Positions 7,319-14,801 of a stretch of 63,311 bases of DNA are shown here, in pieces. The stretch is from an uncultured Candidatus Saccharibacteria bacterium (GTDB taxonomy: Bacteria; Patescibacteriota; Saccharimonadia; Saccharimonadales; Saccharimonadaceae). The translations under genes and the position numbers were made by a program. The first letter of the stretch is position 1; every line of letters starts with the position of its first letter. The notes under the pieces are model-generated. The model searched no databases and was not told where the DNA came from. It saw only the letters and a program-made list of their open reading frames with translations. Where the stretch lies: the NCBI GenBank assembly GCA_938046775.1, contig CALIXB010000024.1:1-63311 (forward strand), read 5' to 3'.

Positions 7319-8845
7319 ATGAGCAAGATTGATGTGACAGAACTAGCCAAAAGCCTGCGGGAAAAAATTGCGCAGCTGGAGGCAACGGAAGGGCTAGAGG
7401 ACGCTGGTGTGGTCATCCGCGTCGGCGACGGCGTGGCGTGGGTGCACGGCCTCAGTAAAGCTGGCTACAGCGAAGTGCTAGAAATTGAAACTGATGGCGG
7501 CACAGTAGAAGCGTTTGCGCTGAACTTGATGGAAGATGAAATCGGTGCGGTGATCCTCGGCGGCGAAGAAAAAGTCAAGGCTGGCGCCAGCGTTCGCCGC
7601 AAGGGTGCGGTGCTAGATGTACCAGTTGGCGAGGAGCTGCTTGGCCGGGTGGTTGACCCATTAGGTCGGCCGCTCGATGGTGGACCAGCTATCAAGACGA
7701 AGCAACGCGGGCTGATTGAGCGCCCAGCTATCGGCGTGATGGGCCGTAAGTCGGTGCATGAGCCGCTGATGACCGGTATCATGTCAATTGATGCCATGTT
7801 CCCGATCGGTCGCGGGCAGCGCGAGCTGATCATCGGTGACCGCCAGACGGGAAAGACTGCCATTGCTATCGATACCATGATCAACCAGGCACGGCAAAAG
7901 ACCGGCGTGGTCAATGTCTACGTAGCGATTGGACAGAAATTATCAAAGATTGCCAGGCTGGTTGACCGCCTGAAAGAAGAAGGCGTGATGGAGCAAACCA
8001 TCGTGGTGGCGACCAGCCCGTCAGACGCGGCTTCCCTGTTGTACCTGGCGCCATATGCTGGTACGGCCATGGGTGAATATTTCCGCGACAACGGCGGCCA
8101 TGCGCTGATGATTTATGACGATTTGACCAAGCACGCCGTGGCTTACCGCCAGATGTCGCTCTTGCTCCGTCGTCCACCGGGACGCGAGGCGTACCCTGGT
8201 GATGTCTTCTACCTACACTCTCGCCTGCTCGAGCGTTCAGCCAAGTTGTCAGACGAATTGGGTGCTGGTTCACTGACTGCTCTGCCGATCATCGAGACGC
8301 AGGCTGGCGACATCTCGGCGTACATCCCGACCAACGTGATTTCCATCACCGACGGTCAGATTTTCCTAGAAACCGACTTGTTCTACCAAGGTATTCGTCC
8401 AGCTATCTCTGCCGGTCTATCAGTTTCCCGTGTTGGTGGTGCTGCTCAGACTAAGGCGGTTAAATCGGTTGGTGGTAACTTGAAGCTCGGCCTTTCACAG
8501 TTCCGTGAATTGGCATCGTTTGCGCAATTTGGCTCGGACCTGGATGATGCAACTAAAGCGCAAATTGACCGCGGTCAGCGCTTGACTGAGCTGCTCAAGC
8601 AGCCGCAATACCAGCCGATGAGCGTGTGGGAGCAATTTGTCAGTATTCACGCGGTGACTAGCGGTGCGTTTGACAATGTGCCAGTTGCCAAGATCAAGGA
8701 AGCACAAGCTGACCTGCTGACACAACTTTGGAAGAATAACAAAGACGCCATGCGTGAACTTAATAAGGGCGACAAGCCGACTGACGAGCAACTGAAGCTG
8801 ATTGATGACGCAACGCAGATGGCAGCGAAAGGGTTTGAGGAGTAA
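7319..8845 (+). CDS. atpA: ATP synthase F1 subunit alpha
   Basis: Non-catalytic nucleotide-binding subunit of the hexameric head, 508 aa, normal length. It shows GRVVDPLGRPLDGG, the P-loop GDRQTGKTAIAID, VYVAIGQK, and the end of the nucleotide domain with YDDLTKHAVAYRQMSLLLRRPPGREAYPGD. The C-terminal helical bundle is complete. AGGAGG stands 6 nt before the ATG. The gene is followed 3 nt later by atpG. Confidence 0.97.
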   Translation: MSKIDVTELAKSLREKIAQLEATEGLEDAGVVIRVGDGVAWVHGLSKAGYSEVLEIETDGGTVEAFALNLMEDEIGAVILGGEEKVKAGASVRRKGAVLDVPVGEELLGRVVDPLGRPLDGGPAIKTKQRGLIERPAIGVMGRKSVHEPLMTGIMSIDAMFPIGRGQRELIIGDRQTGKTAIAIDTMINQARQKTGVVNVYVAIGQKLSKIARLVDRLKEEGVMEQTIVVATSPSDAASLLYLAPYAGTAMGEYFRDNGGHALMIYDDLTKHAVAYRQMSLLLRRPPGREAYPGDVFYLHSRLLERSAKLSDELGAGSLTALPIIETQAGDISAYIPTNVISITDGQIFLETDLFYQGIRPAISAGLSVSRVGGAAQTKAVKSVGGNLKLGLSQFRELASFAQFGSDLDDATKAQIDRGQRLTELLKQPQYQPMSVWEQFVSIHAVTSGAFDNVPVAKIKEAQADLLTQLWKNNKDAMRELNKGDKPTDEQLKLIDDATQMAAKGFEE

Positions 8846-8848
8846 TCC

Positions 8849-9730
8849 ATGCCGAGTACTCGTGCGCTGAAAAATCGCATTCGCTCGGTGGATTCGACCA
8901 AGCAAATCACCAAGGCGATGCAATTGGTGGCCGCCAGTAAGATGCGCCGCGCTCAAGAGGCGGACAAGGCCTCGGCTCCCTACACTATGGCGGCCGAGGA
9001 GCTGCTGAGCTACCTGGCCAGCCAGGGTGCGACTGACAATCACCCGCTGTTCAAGCGCCGCAAGATTAACAAGCGTTTGATTATCGTCATCGCTAGTGAT
9101 AAAGGCCTGGCTGGTGCGTACAACACCAACGTCTTGAAGAAATATCTGGAGCTACTGAAGCGTGATGATGAGCGCGGTATTGAGAATCTGACCCTGACAA
9201 TTGGACGTCGGGCTTCACAGTTTGCCTCGCGCTTGAAGGATACGAAGATTATCGGTAACTATGATGATTTACCAGATCAGCCGTCAGGGCTAACTTTTCA
9301 CACCATTTTAAACACCGCGACTAGCATGTTTGAGAATGGCGAAGTTGACGCAGTAACACTGGTGTATACGCGATTTGTCAATAGTATGGTGCAGACGGCA
9401 GAGTTATTGCGCTTGTTGCCGGCTGGTACGAAGACACTGATTGATCCGAGTGAAGTTTCTAACACAGTTTCTGATGCCAAGTACGAGCCAAGCATCCCGG
9501 AAGTATTGGACGCTGTGGCGAATCGTTTGACGGGCGCACGATTATTACAGGCATTGTTGGATGCTCGTGCTAGTGAACATTCTATGCGGATGATGGCTAT
9601 GAAAAATGCGACGGATAATGCGTCTGACCTGGTTGACGATCTGACCTTGGCGATGAACAAAGCCCGCCAGGGTGCGATTACCCAGGAATTGGCAGAGATT
9701 TCTGGCGGTGTGGAGGCGATGGAACAATGA
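8849..9730 (+). CDS. atpG: ATP synthase F1 subunit gamma
   Basis: Central rotor shaft, 293 aa. The N-terminal helix has the typical KNRIRSVDSTKQITKAMQLV and AASKMRRAQ, the middle has VIASDKGLAGAYN, and the C-terminal helix has EHSMRMMAMKNATDNASDLV and LAMNKARQGAITQELAEI, all hallmark gamma regions. It overlaps the first ATG of the atpD frame but not the likely atpD start at 9745. Confidence 0.97.
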   Translation: MPSTRALKNRIRSVDSTKQITKAMQLVAASKMRRAQEADKASAPYTMAAEELLSYLASQGATDNHPLFKRRKINKRLIIVIASDKGLAGAYNTNVLKKYLELLKRDDERGIENLTLTIGRRASQFASRLKDTKIIGNYDDLPDQPSGLTFHTILNTATSMFENGEVDAVTLVYTRFVNSMVQTAELLRLLPAGTKTLIDPSEVSNTVSDAKYEPSIPEVLDAVANRLTGARLLQALLDARASEHSMRMMAMKNATDNASDLVDDLTLAMNKARQGAITQELAEISGGVEAMEQ

Positions 9731-9744
9731 TAAAGGAGAACAAG

Positions 9745-11178
9745 ATGGCAAAAGATTTAGGAAAAATTATTCAAATCGTTGGCGTGGTGGTCGATGTGGA
9801 GTTTCCGCGCGACGTTAAATTGCCGGCGATTTATGACGCGTTGCATGTTAAAAATGGCAAAGAGACGCTGGTGTTGGAAGTAGCGCAGCACCTTGATGAG
9901 CACACGGTGCGAACGATTGCGCTGTCGTCGACTGACGGCTTGGCTCGCGGTGCGGAAGTGGTGGCGACTGGCGCGCCGATTTCTGTGCCGGTGGGCGCCG
10001 AGACTCAGGGGCGCATGTTCAACGTGGTTGGTGAAGCGATTGACGAAAAGCCGCAGCCAAAGGGTAAAACCGCGCCGATTCACCGCCCTGCTCCGGATCT
10101 GAGTGAGCAGTCAAACAAGACGGAAATTTTGGAAACTGGAATTAAGGTTGTCGACCTGATTGCACCGTTGGCCAAAGGTGGTAAAGCCGGTCTGTTCGCC
10201 GGTGCTGGTGTCGGTAAAACCGTCCTGATTACCGAGCTAATCAACAACATCGCTAAGTTCCACTCTGGTAACTCGGTGTTTGCTGGTGTTGGTGAGCGTA
10301 CTCGCGAAGGAAATGACTTGTACTACGAAATGGAAGAAGCCGGCGTGCTGGACAAGACCTCGCTGGTGTTTGGTCAGATGAACGAGCCACCTGGAGCACG
10401 TCTGCGCGTGGCACTCTCAGGTTTGGCGATGGCTGAAGCCTTTCGTGATGAGGGCAAGGACGTGCTGCTGTTTATCGATAATATTTACCGCTACACGCAG
10501 GCTGGTGCTGAGGTGTCGGCGTTGCTCGGTCGTTTGCCAAGTGCCGTGGGTTACCAGCCAAACTTGCAGCAAGAAATGGGTGCTCTGCAGGAGCGCATTA
10601 CTTCGACGAAAAAGGGTTCGATTACCTCTGTTCAGGCGGTGTATGTGCCAGCCGACGACTTGACCGACCCAGCGCCAGCGACGACCTTCGCCCACCTGGA
10701 TGCGACCATCGTGATGAACCGTGCTTTGACGGAAATTGGTATCTACCCTGCCGTCGATGTGCTGGATTCTAGCTCTAATTCACTTGATCCAGAAATCGTT
10801 GGTGAGGAGCATTACCGCGTGGCGCGCGAAGTGCAGCGAGTGCTGCAGCAGTACAAGGAGCTACAGGACATCATCGCTATCCTTGGTATGGAAGAATTGT
10901 CGGATGACCAGAAGCAAATCGTTGCTCGGGCTCGCCGCATCCAGCGCTTCCTAGCCCAGCCATTCCACGTGGCTGAGAAGTTTACTGGTAACCCTGGCGT
11001 GTACGTCAAGCTGGAAGACACCATTCGTGACGCATCTGACATCTTGGCTGGTAAATACGATGACAAGCCAGAAAGCTGGTTCTACATGGTGCAGGGCACA
11101 TTGGCCGATCAAGTAGCGCGTGATGCTGAATCGGAAACTGCTAAGTCTAAAAAACATTCTGAAGAGAAAGCCAAATAG
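9745..11178 (+). CDS. atpD: ATP synthase F1 subunit beta
   Basis: Catalytic subunit, 477 aa from the preferred start. P-loop GAGVGKTVLITELI, GVGERTREGNDLY with the catalytic glutamate region, MNEPPGAR, LLFIDNIYRYTQAGAE (usually FRFTQAG, here with tyrosines), and VPADDLTDPAPATTF. The usual LDSTSR motif reads LDSSSN, a local substitution in an otherwise well conserved protein. The start at 9745 is chosen over the ATG at 9727 because AAAGGAG lies 6 nt before it and the encoded MAKDLGKIIQIVG opening fits the family. Confidence 0.96.
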   Translation: MAKDLGKIIQIVGVVVDVEFPRDVKLPAIYDALHVKNGKETLVLEVAQHLDEHTVRTIALSSTDGLARGAEVVATGAPISVPVGAETQGRMFNVVGEAIDEKPQPKGKTAPIHRPAPDLSEQSNKTEILETGIKVVDLIAPLAKGGKAGLFAGAGVGKTVLITELINNIAKFHSGNSVFAGVGERTREGNDLYYEMEEAGVLDKTSLVFGQMNEPPGARLRVALSGLAMAEAFRDEGKDVLLFIDNIYRYTQAGAEVSALLGRLPSAVGYQPNLQQEMGALQERITSTKKGSITSVQAVYVPADDLTDPAPATTFAHLDATIVMNRALTEIGIYPAVDVLDSSSNSLDPEIVGEEHYRVAREVQRVLQQYKELQDIIAILGMEELSDDQKQIVARARRIQRFLAQPFHVAEKFTGNPGVYVKLEDTIRDASDILAGKYDDKPESWFYMVQGTLADQVARDAESETAKSKKHSEEKAK

Positions 11179-11180
11179 CC

Positions 11181-11606
11181 ATGAAATTGTCATTAGTTAC
11201 ACTTGTTGGCACGAAGGTTGACGAAGAGGTTTATTCACTGTCAATTCCAACCATTGACGGCGAAATATCTGTCTTTCCGAGTCATGAGCCGCTAGTGACG
11301 ATTGCGCGGGACGGCGTCATCACTGTGCGCCGCCATAAAGAAGATCTGGACAGCCAATTAGAGTATTTCGCGATCTCCGGCGGCGTGGTAAAAATTGATT
11401 ATTCATCGGTACAAATCCTGGTGGACGAGGCCGACCACGGCGACGACATCATTGAGGCAGAAACACAGGCAGCATTGGAGCGCGCTATCAAAGCCCGCGA
11501 CGAAGCCGGCGACCAAGTCGAGCGCGAGAAAGCCAAGCAGCTCATTGACCGTCATATGGTGCGGTTGAAGGTGGCGGACTTGCATCGACGCAAGCGACGG
11601 CGCTAA
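11181..11606 (+). CDS. atpC: ATP synthase F1 subunit epsilon
   Basis: Rotor subunit at the foot of gamma, 141 aa, last gene of the operon. N-terminal beta sandwich features are KVDEEVYSLSIPTIDGEISVFPSHEPLVT and the AISGGVVKI strand; the C-terminal part is a charged helical hairpin (AALERAIKARDEAGDQVEREKAKQLI) that in other bacteria inhibits ATP hydrolysis. The stop overlaps the convergent 11603-12445 gene by 4 nt. Confidence 0.92.
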   Translation: MKLSLVTLVGTKVDEEVYSLSIPTIDGEISVFPSHEPLVTIARDGVITVRRHKEDLDSQLEYFAISGGVVKIDYSSVQILVDEADHGDDIIEAETQAALERAIKARDEAGDQVEREKAKQLIDRHMVRLKVADLHRRKRRR

Positions 11607-12445
11607 ACTTTGTCGAGAGCAATCATCAGTTGACTTACTTTACCGAGTATAATATTTCGTATTTCGGTTGGTAGTGTTCCTCTTGCTGTTTTTTGATATG
11701 TATCGAGGAATATTCCATTTATGAATTCATTTGGTATGGAGAACTCTTCGTGAACATTTGGATCACGTAGACCTGCGATATACCTTTGTATGTCATCAAG
11801 ATAATCGTCAGGGTTTGTAGAATCCCTTGCTGTTGTCGTGTCGATTATCCTAAATTGTAGACTTGGATCATAGGCTGTGTTTCGTGGTAGGAAATCACCA
11901 TGAGTCATACCCGCTTCGCCATGTAAGAATAATAAGCTTTCTGCTGCTGTTACAAGCGCCAGATAGACCTCTTGTTCTGTTCTCTCAGGATTAAATATAA
12001 GGTTGTCGCAGCTTGTAACGCCCTCTTCAAAACGAGTGATTGTGTGCAATGTCCCTTCTTTGTCTCGCATAAATCCAGCATATGCAAAGGTTATTTGTCT
12101 ATCCTCGCTCAATTTATTTAGCCTTACGCTTGTTGCATAATCTCTGCCTGCTAGTATAGAAAATTTTTCAGGATAAGGTTTAAGGGCTACTGGGAGGCGT
12201 GACAATAAGGTATTGCCACTGATATGCATATCTGCAAAACGTACATCATGCATGCTGTCTTCGCGCCCTGTTCTGTATGTGTTATTTTCCTTTGTGGTCA
12301 CAGTCGTAGGAAGAGATGCTATCGTTGAGTCTATTTTGTGTGAACACAGAGCTATATGCCCCATCGGTAAGCTATCAAGACGATACATAATACTAGGTAG
12401 TTCTGCGACGTCTGGATTTATGGTAGATACCGAAAACTTTTCCAT
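11603..12445 (-). CDS. Kinase-fold (APH/choline-kinase-like) protein
   Basis: 280 aa, no close family recognised. The C-terminal half has a phosphotransferase-like catalytic core: GEAGMTHGDFLPRNTAYD, matching the HGDxxxxN catalytic loop, then LQFRIIDTTTARD, matching the I-D metal-binding motif. A preceding helix with AAESLLFLHGEAG is also usual in aminoglycoside phosphotransferase-like kinases. The N-terminal lobe is divergent and no Gly-rich loop is obvious. Substrate unknown; it could phosphorylate a small molecule or protein. A TATAAT box 6 nt before the ATG predicts a leaderless message. Confidence 0.55.
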   Translation of the reverse strand: MEKFSVSTINPDVAELPSIMYRLDSLPMGHIALCSHKIDSTIASLPTTVTTKENNTYRTGREDSMHDVRFADMHISGNTLLSRLPVALKPYPEKFSILAGRDYATSVRLNKLSEDRQITFAYAGFMRDKEGTLHTITRFEEGVTSCDNLIFNPERTEQEVYLALVTAAESLLFLHGEAGMTHGDFLPRNTAYDPSLQFRIIDTTTARDSTNPDDYLDDIQRYIAGLRDPNVHEEFSIPNEFINGIFLDTYQKTARGTLPTEIRNIILGKVSQLMIALDKV

Positions 12446-12451
12446 ATCGTA

Positions 12452-12457
12452 ATTATA
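12452..12457 (-). promoter_or_regulatory. -10 box of the kinase-fold gene (leaderless type)
   Basis: TATAAT on the minus strand, 6 nt from the ATG at 12445, with no ribosome-binding site. Confidence 0.55.
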
Positions 12458-12520
12458 TCATAATAATCATATCTTTTCAAGCAATTTGCGTATAGTACTA
12501 AGACTCTAATTAATACTAAC

Positions 12521-13000
12521 CTAAATAGTGACGTCTTCCGTCGTCTCTTCTCTGTCTTCAGCGATACCAAAAGTAACAGCCACGAATAGAGACAGAACCA
12601 CTACAAACCCTGAGATAATGGCGATAGTTTTTGATGTTTCAAATGAAATAGCGTTATTTGTATACACGGATAATGTTGAAAAGGTCTCCATGTCGCTAAA
12701 ATCAGGCATTGCAAGGCCGCAGATAAATAATGAGATTGACATGACGATAAAGGAAACACGTACTATTGTGGTGAGATAGTCTTTTGATGCATGGCGTTTT
12801 TTCACTTGTCGGGAGATGATTGCAAGACAGATACAGCTAACGATAAGCGCCCACGGGCCAAGTAGTGCTAGTACCCAACCGCCGATGCCAGTAATGAATC
12901 CGCGTGCGAGCGAGAACCAGATAGCACTTGCCCATAATGCTATGACAATCCATGTGTCTATGGCCTGTTGTTTTTGTAGTTTTTGTTTTTTTGTTGTCAT
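12521..13000 (-). CDS. Four-helix membrane protein of unknown function
   Basis: About 159 aa. A short basic lysine/glutamine-rich N terminus (MTTKKQKLQKQQA) is followed by four hydrophobic segments (about residues 16-34, 39-63, 79-98 and 125-147) and an acidic C-terminal tail. No family was recognised. The start at 13000 is preferred over the ATG at 13036 because a TATACT box lies 7 nt upstream and the shorter form avoids overlapping the end of the dus gene (stop at 13002). Confidence 0.6.
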   Translation of the reverse strand: MTTKKQKLQKQQAIDTWIVIALWASAIWFSLARGFITGIGGWVLALLGPWALIVSCICLAIISRQVKKRHASKDYLTTIVRVSFIVMSISLFICGLAMPDFSDMETFSTLSVYTNNAISFETSKTIAIISGFVVVLSLFVAVTFGIAEDREETTEDVTI

Positions 13001-13001
13001 G

Positions 13002-14117
13002 TCAATAAGTATAATATGGACGATCGTTGTGTGCAAGTATTGATCGCACCTCGTCGGTCGTCTTGGTGTGCATCAGCTGGTCGCGCAGCTCTTTGGCGCC
13101 ATCGAAGTCGCGGACGTAGATTTTGAAGAAGCGTTTGAGGGTTTCGTATGGGCGACCGAGGGTTGGTTGGTAGTGGTCGAATAGGTCGAGATGGTAGTGC
13201 AGTAGGCGTATAAGCTCTGATTTAGTATTGCCGCTCCCGTCGTCGCCGTCTGCGACGGCACGTAGGTCGCTAGACGCGGGTCCTGCTAGTCGGTCCGCCC
13301 CTTCTTCTGAAAAATCAGAGATTTGTTCAGAAGTGAGTGCTGCCCCACCGATTATCACCCGCTTATCCTTGATCTCCGAAGACACTCCGCCTTTCCGAAA
13401 GCAAAACGGATTACTGAAAATACCCCGCCCGATCATGATACCGTTGAGGCCTGGGTGGGCGGCAAATAGCTCCTCGCCGTGGGCGCGGTCGCGGATGTCG
13501 CCGTTGATGGTTAGCAGCGTCTGCGGGGCGATTTCATCACGCAGTTTAATGATATCGTCGATGAGCTCGTAATGCGCCGGGACTTTACTCATCTCCTTTT
13601 TGGTGCGGAGGTGGATGGTCAAATTAACTATGTCTTGTCTGAGAATTGTCGTAAGCCACTCGCGCCATTCGTCAACATACGTATAGCCGAGCCTGGTTTT
13701 GACGCTGACTGGTAACCCGGCAGTTTTAGCGGCGGCGATGGCGGCAACTGCTACGTCGGGTCGGCGAATCAATGCGGCACCGCCAGATTTGATGGCAGAT
13801 TTGGCGGGACAGCCCATGTTGATATCAATGCCGTCAAAACCGAGCCTGGCACAATAGCCAGCAAATTGCTCCATATCGCCTGGCTCGCCACCCCAGATTT
13901 GGGCGACCAGTGGATGCTCATCGTCGGTTTTGATGAGCCGCCCGGCGATGGCCTTGTCGCCGGCGTGCACCCAGCCGGTGGCATTGGCAAACTCGGTGAA
14001 GAACACGTCGGGCGCGCCCGCCCTTTTCACGACATGGCGAAACACCACGTCAGTGACGGCTTCCATGGGCGCCAAGATGAAAAATGGCTGCGGTAAATTA
14101 TTCCAAAACGATGTCAT
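13002..14117 (-). CDS. dus: tRNA-dihydrouridine synthase with an in-frame insertion
   Basis: FMN enzyme that reduces uridines in the D-loop of tRNA. TIM-barrel motifs are clear: LAPMEAVTDVVFRHVVKRAGAPDVFFTEF, the FDGIDINMGCPAKSAIKSGGGAAL-like loop with the catalytic cysteine in NMGCP, VSVKTRLGY, LTIHLRTKKEMSKV, TINGDI and GIMIGRGIFSNPF. At 371 aa it exceeds the usual ~320 aa because residues ~242-296 (nt ~13230-13394) split the barrel from the C-terminal helical domain (TKSELIRLLHYHLDLFDHY...). The insert is read through without a stop. A TAAAAT box 7 nt before the ATG predicts a leaderless mRNA. Confidence 0.9.
   Translation of the reverse strand: MTSFWNNLPQPFFILAPMEAVTDVVFRHVVKRAGAPDVFFTEFANATGWVHAGDKAIAGRLIKTDDEHPLVAQIWGGEPGDMEQFAGYCARLGFDGIDINMGCPAKSAIKSGGAALIRRPDVAVAAIAAAKTAGLPVSVKTRLGYTYVDEWREWLTTILRQDIVNLTIHLRTKKEMSKVPAHYELIDDIIKLRDEIAPQTLLTINGDIRDRAHGEELFAAHPGLNGIMIGRGIFSNPFCFRKGGVSSEIKDKRVIIGGAALTSEQISDFSEEGADRLAGPASSDLRAVADGDDGSGNTKSELIRLLHYHLDLFDHYQPTLGRPYETLKRFFKIYVRDFDGAKELRDQLMHTKTTDEVRSILAHNDRPYYTY
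13008..13013 (-). promoter_or_regulatory. -10 box of the four-helix membrane protein gene
   Basis: TATACT on the minus strand, 7 nt before the ATG at 13000. It lies inside the 3' end of dus. Confidence 0.5.
13230..13394 (-). repeat. Hairpin-rich in-frame insertion in dus
   Basis: About 165 nt without counterpart in Dus proteins. It contains a hairpin CTTCTGA-AAATC-aga-GATTT-TCAGAAG (13304-13333) and a second hairpin GCCGTC-tgc-GACGGC (13245-13259). Both this insert and the one in the ABC-F gene centre a hairpin on AAATC...GATTT and are close to 55 codons long. Boundaries are estimated from where Dus homology stops and resumes. Confidence 0.55.
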
Positions 14118-14124
14118 CTCTGTT

Positions 14125-14130
14125 ATTTTA
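14125..14130 (-). promoter_or_regulatory. -10 box of dus (leaderless type)
   Basis: TAAAAT on the minus strand, 7 nt before the dus ATG at 14117 and just past the T-tract of the upstream terminator. Confidence 0.55.
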
Positions 14131-14134
14131 TCAC

Positions 14135-14178
14135 AAAAAGGAGAAAACCCCTCACTCTCGTCTTTGAGAATGAGGGGG
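14135..14178 (-). terminator. Strong terminator of the structured RNA unit
   Basis: On the minus strand CCCCTCATTCTC and GAGAGTGAGGGG form a 12-position stem (one mismatch) followed by TTTTCTCCTTTTT. It ends the transcript from the 14.75 kb promoter before dus. Confidence 0.8.
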
Positions 14179-14460
14179 ATGGAGGGCTCAAGCGGTTCTG
14201 CTCGGAGTAATTCTCAACGTCGAGAAAAACTGCCACGAGTGAACTCGCGAGCCCAGGTAGGGAGGGATGGCACGCCGTTGTGCCATCCCAGTGGATATGA
14301 CGGAAGTCGAACCCGTGAGCGTTGGTTTTTAAGACCTTGCTCCTGACCCAGCACACCCTTGATTCTTTTCCGGATTACCGGCTGGCTGAATCACGCCAGG
14401 GGCGGACGGACGCCCTTTTGCTAACGCTGGGTTAACTTTTTCATAGATTAAGATCTATGA
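14148..14460 (-). ncRNA. Highly structured RNA of unknown identity with a tRNA-like module
   Basis: About 310 nt without a convincing reading frame but with many stems, read on the minus strand: hairpin TCATAGAT-ctta-ATCTATGA at the 5' side (14441-14460); a long-range ACCCAGC/GCTGGGT pairing enclosing hairpins GGGCG/CGCCC, CTGGC/GCCAG and CCGG/CCGG; then a tRNA-like segment (14292-14358); a perfect 10-bp hairpin with 6-nt loop (14264-14289); and a GGGCTC/GAGCCC closed domain (14184-14254). It ends at a strong terminator. It lies downstream of the small gene at 14485-14658, so it may be the long 3' part of that transcript or a processed RNA. It does not match the conserved cores of RNase P RNA, SRP RNA or tmRNA that I could check. 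Confidence 0.45.
14292..14358 (-). other. tRNA-like module inside the structured RNA
   Basis: 67 nt. GGGTGTG pairs with CATATCC as a 7-bp acceptor-like stem (including a G3-U70-like wobble), followed by A as discriminator. The T-arm is canonical (ACGGG-TTCGACT-TCCGT) and a GGT-CTTAAAA-ACC hairpin resembles an anticodon loop reading UAA. No D-arm can be formed, two anticodon-stem pairs mismatch, and CCA is not encoded, so it is not a normal tRNA. Confidence 0.4.
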
Positions 14461-14484
14461 CCGTCAGTTAGGATGGCTCAAAAT

Positions 14485-14658
14485 CTAGTTAGAAGACTTG
14501 AGCTTTCCCTTCTGGGCAGCTCGAGCATCGTCGCCCATCTTGCCGACCTGCTTGGCAGCTCGGTCGTTCATGGACTTTTGAGAGCTGTTTGCTGTCCCGT
14601 TCTGGACAGCTTCAGCAGCCTCACGGTATGCTTTCCGAGAGCGGTCTTCAAAAAACAC
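14485..14658 (-). CDS. Small hydrophilic protein of unknown function
   Basis: 57 aa from a GTG at 14658, with AGGTGA 5 nt upstream; a GTG 9 nt further upstream is the alternative. The sequence is soluble and rich in Ala, Lys, Gln and Ser, with a possible helix KAYREAAEAVQNG and a basic end KGKLKSSN. No cysteines, no membrane segment, no family recognised. Codon choice is noticeably C/G-ending (AAG, GCC, GGC, GTC), unlike most neighbours, and typical of highly expressed or transferred genes. The gene sits between a structured leader and the structured RNA. Confidence 0.5.
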   Translation of the reverse strand: MFFEDRSRKAYREAAEAVQNGTANSSQKSMNDRAAKQVGKMGDDARAAQKGKLKSSN

Positions 14659-14684
14659 CGCCTTCACCTCTTTCCTAAAAGAAA

Positions 14685-14734
14685 AGAGCTGACCTCATCT
14701 GTGCTCCTGGAGAGCACGATATAGAATCAGCTCT
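14685..14734 (-). promoter_or_regulatory. Nested hairpin in the 5' UTR of the small 14.5 kb gene
   Basis: Outer stem of 8 bp (AGAGCTGA 14685-14692 with TCAGCTCT 14727-14734) encloses a 6-bp stem GTGCTC (14701-14706) with GAGCAC (14712-14717). It lies between the promoter and the ribosome-binding site and could control translation or RNA stability. Confidence 0.6.
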
Positions 14735-14750
14735 ACCAACAAAAGCGTTT

Positions 14751-14756
14751 ATTATA
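14751..14756 (-). promoter_or_regulatory. -10 box upstream of the small protein / structured RNA unit
   Basis: TATAAT on the minus strand in an AT-rich stretch, placed so that transcription starts about 14744, giving a ~85 nt leader that contains the nested hairpin. Confidence 0.5.
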
Positions 14757-14801
14757 ATAACACTAATTATAAAAAAATGCAACAATATACTAGAATAATT
14801 T

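Noticed and set aside
7911..8273. Long antisense frames in the ATP synthase genes
   Set aside because: Shadows of strongly conserved atpA/atpD coding sequence with no promoter or ribosome site.
14292..14358. tRNA-Leu(TAA)
   Set aside because: No D-arm, mismatches in the anticodon stem, and no long variable arm; only 67 nt.
14148..14660. Canonical tmRNA gene on the minus strand
   Set aside because: The T-arm and acceptor 3' strand fit, but no matching 5' acceptor with the usual TTCGA-containing start was found 300-400 nt upstream, nor a permuted partner downstream, nor a convincing tag ending in LAA-type codons.
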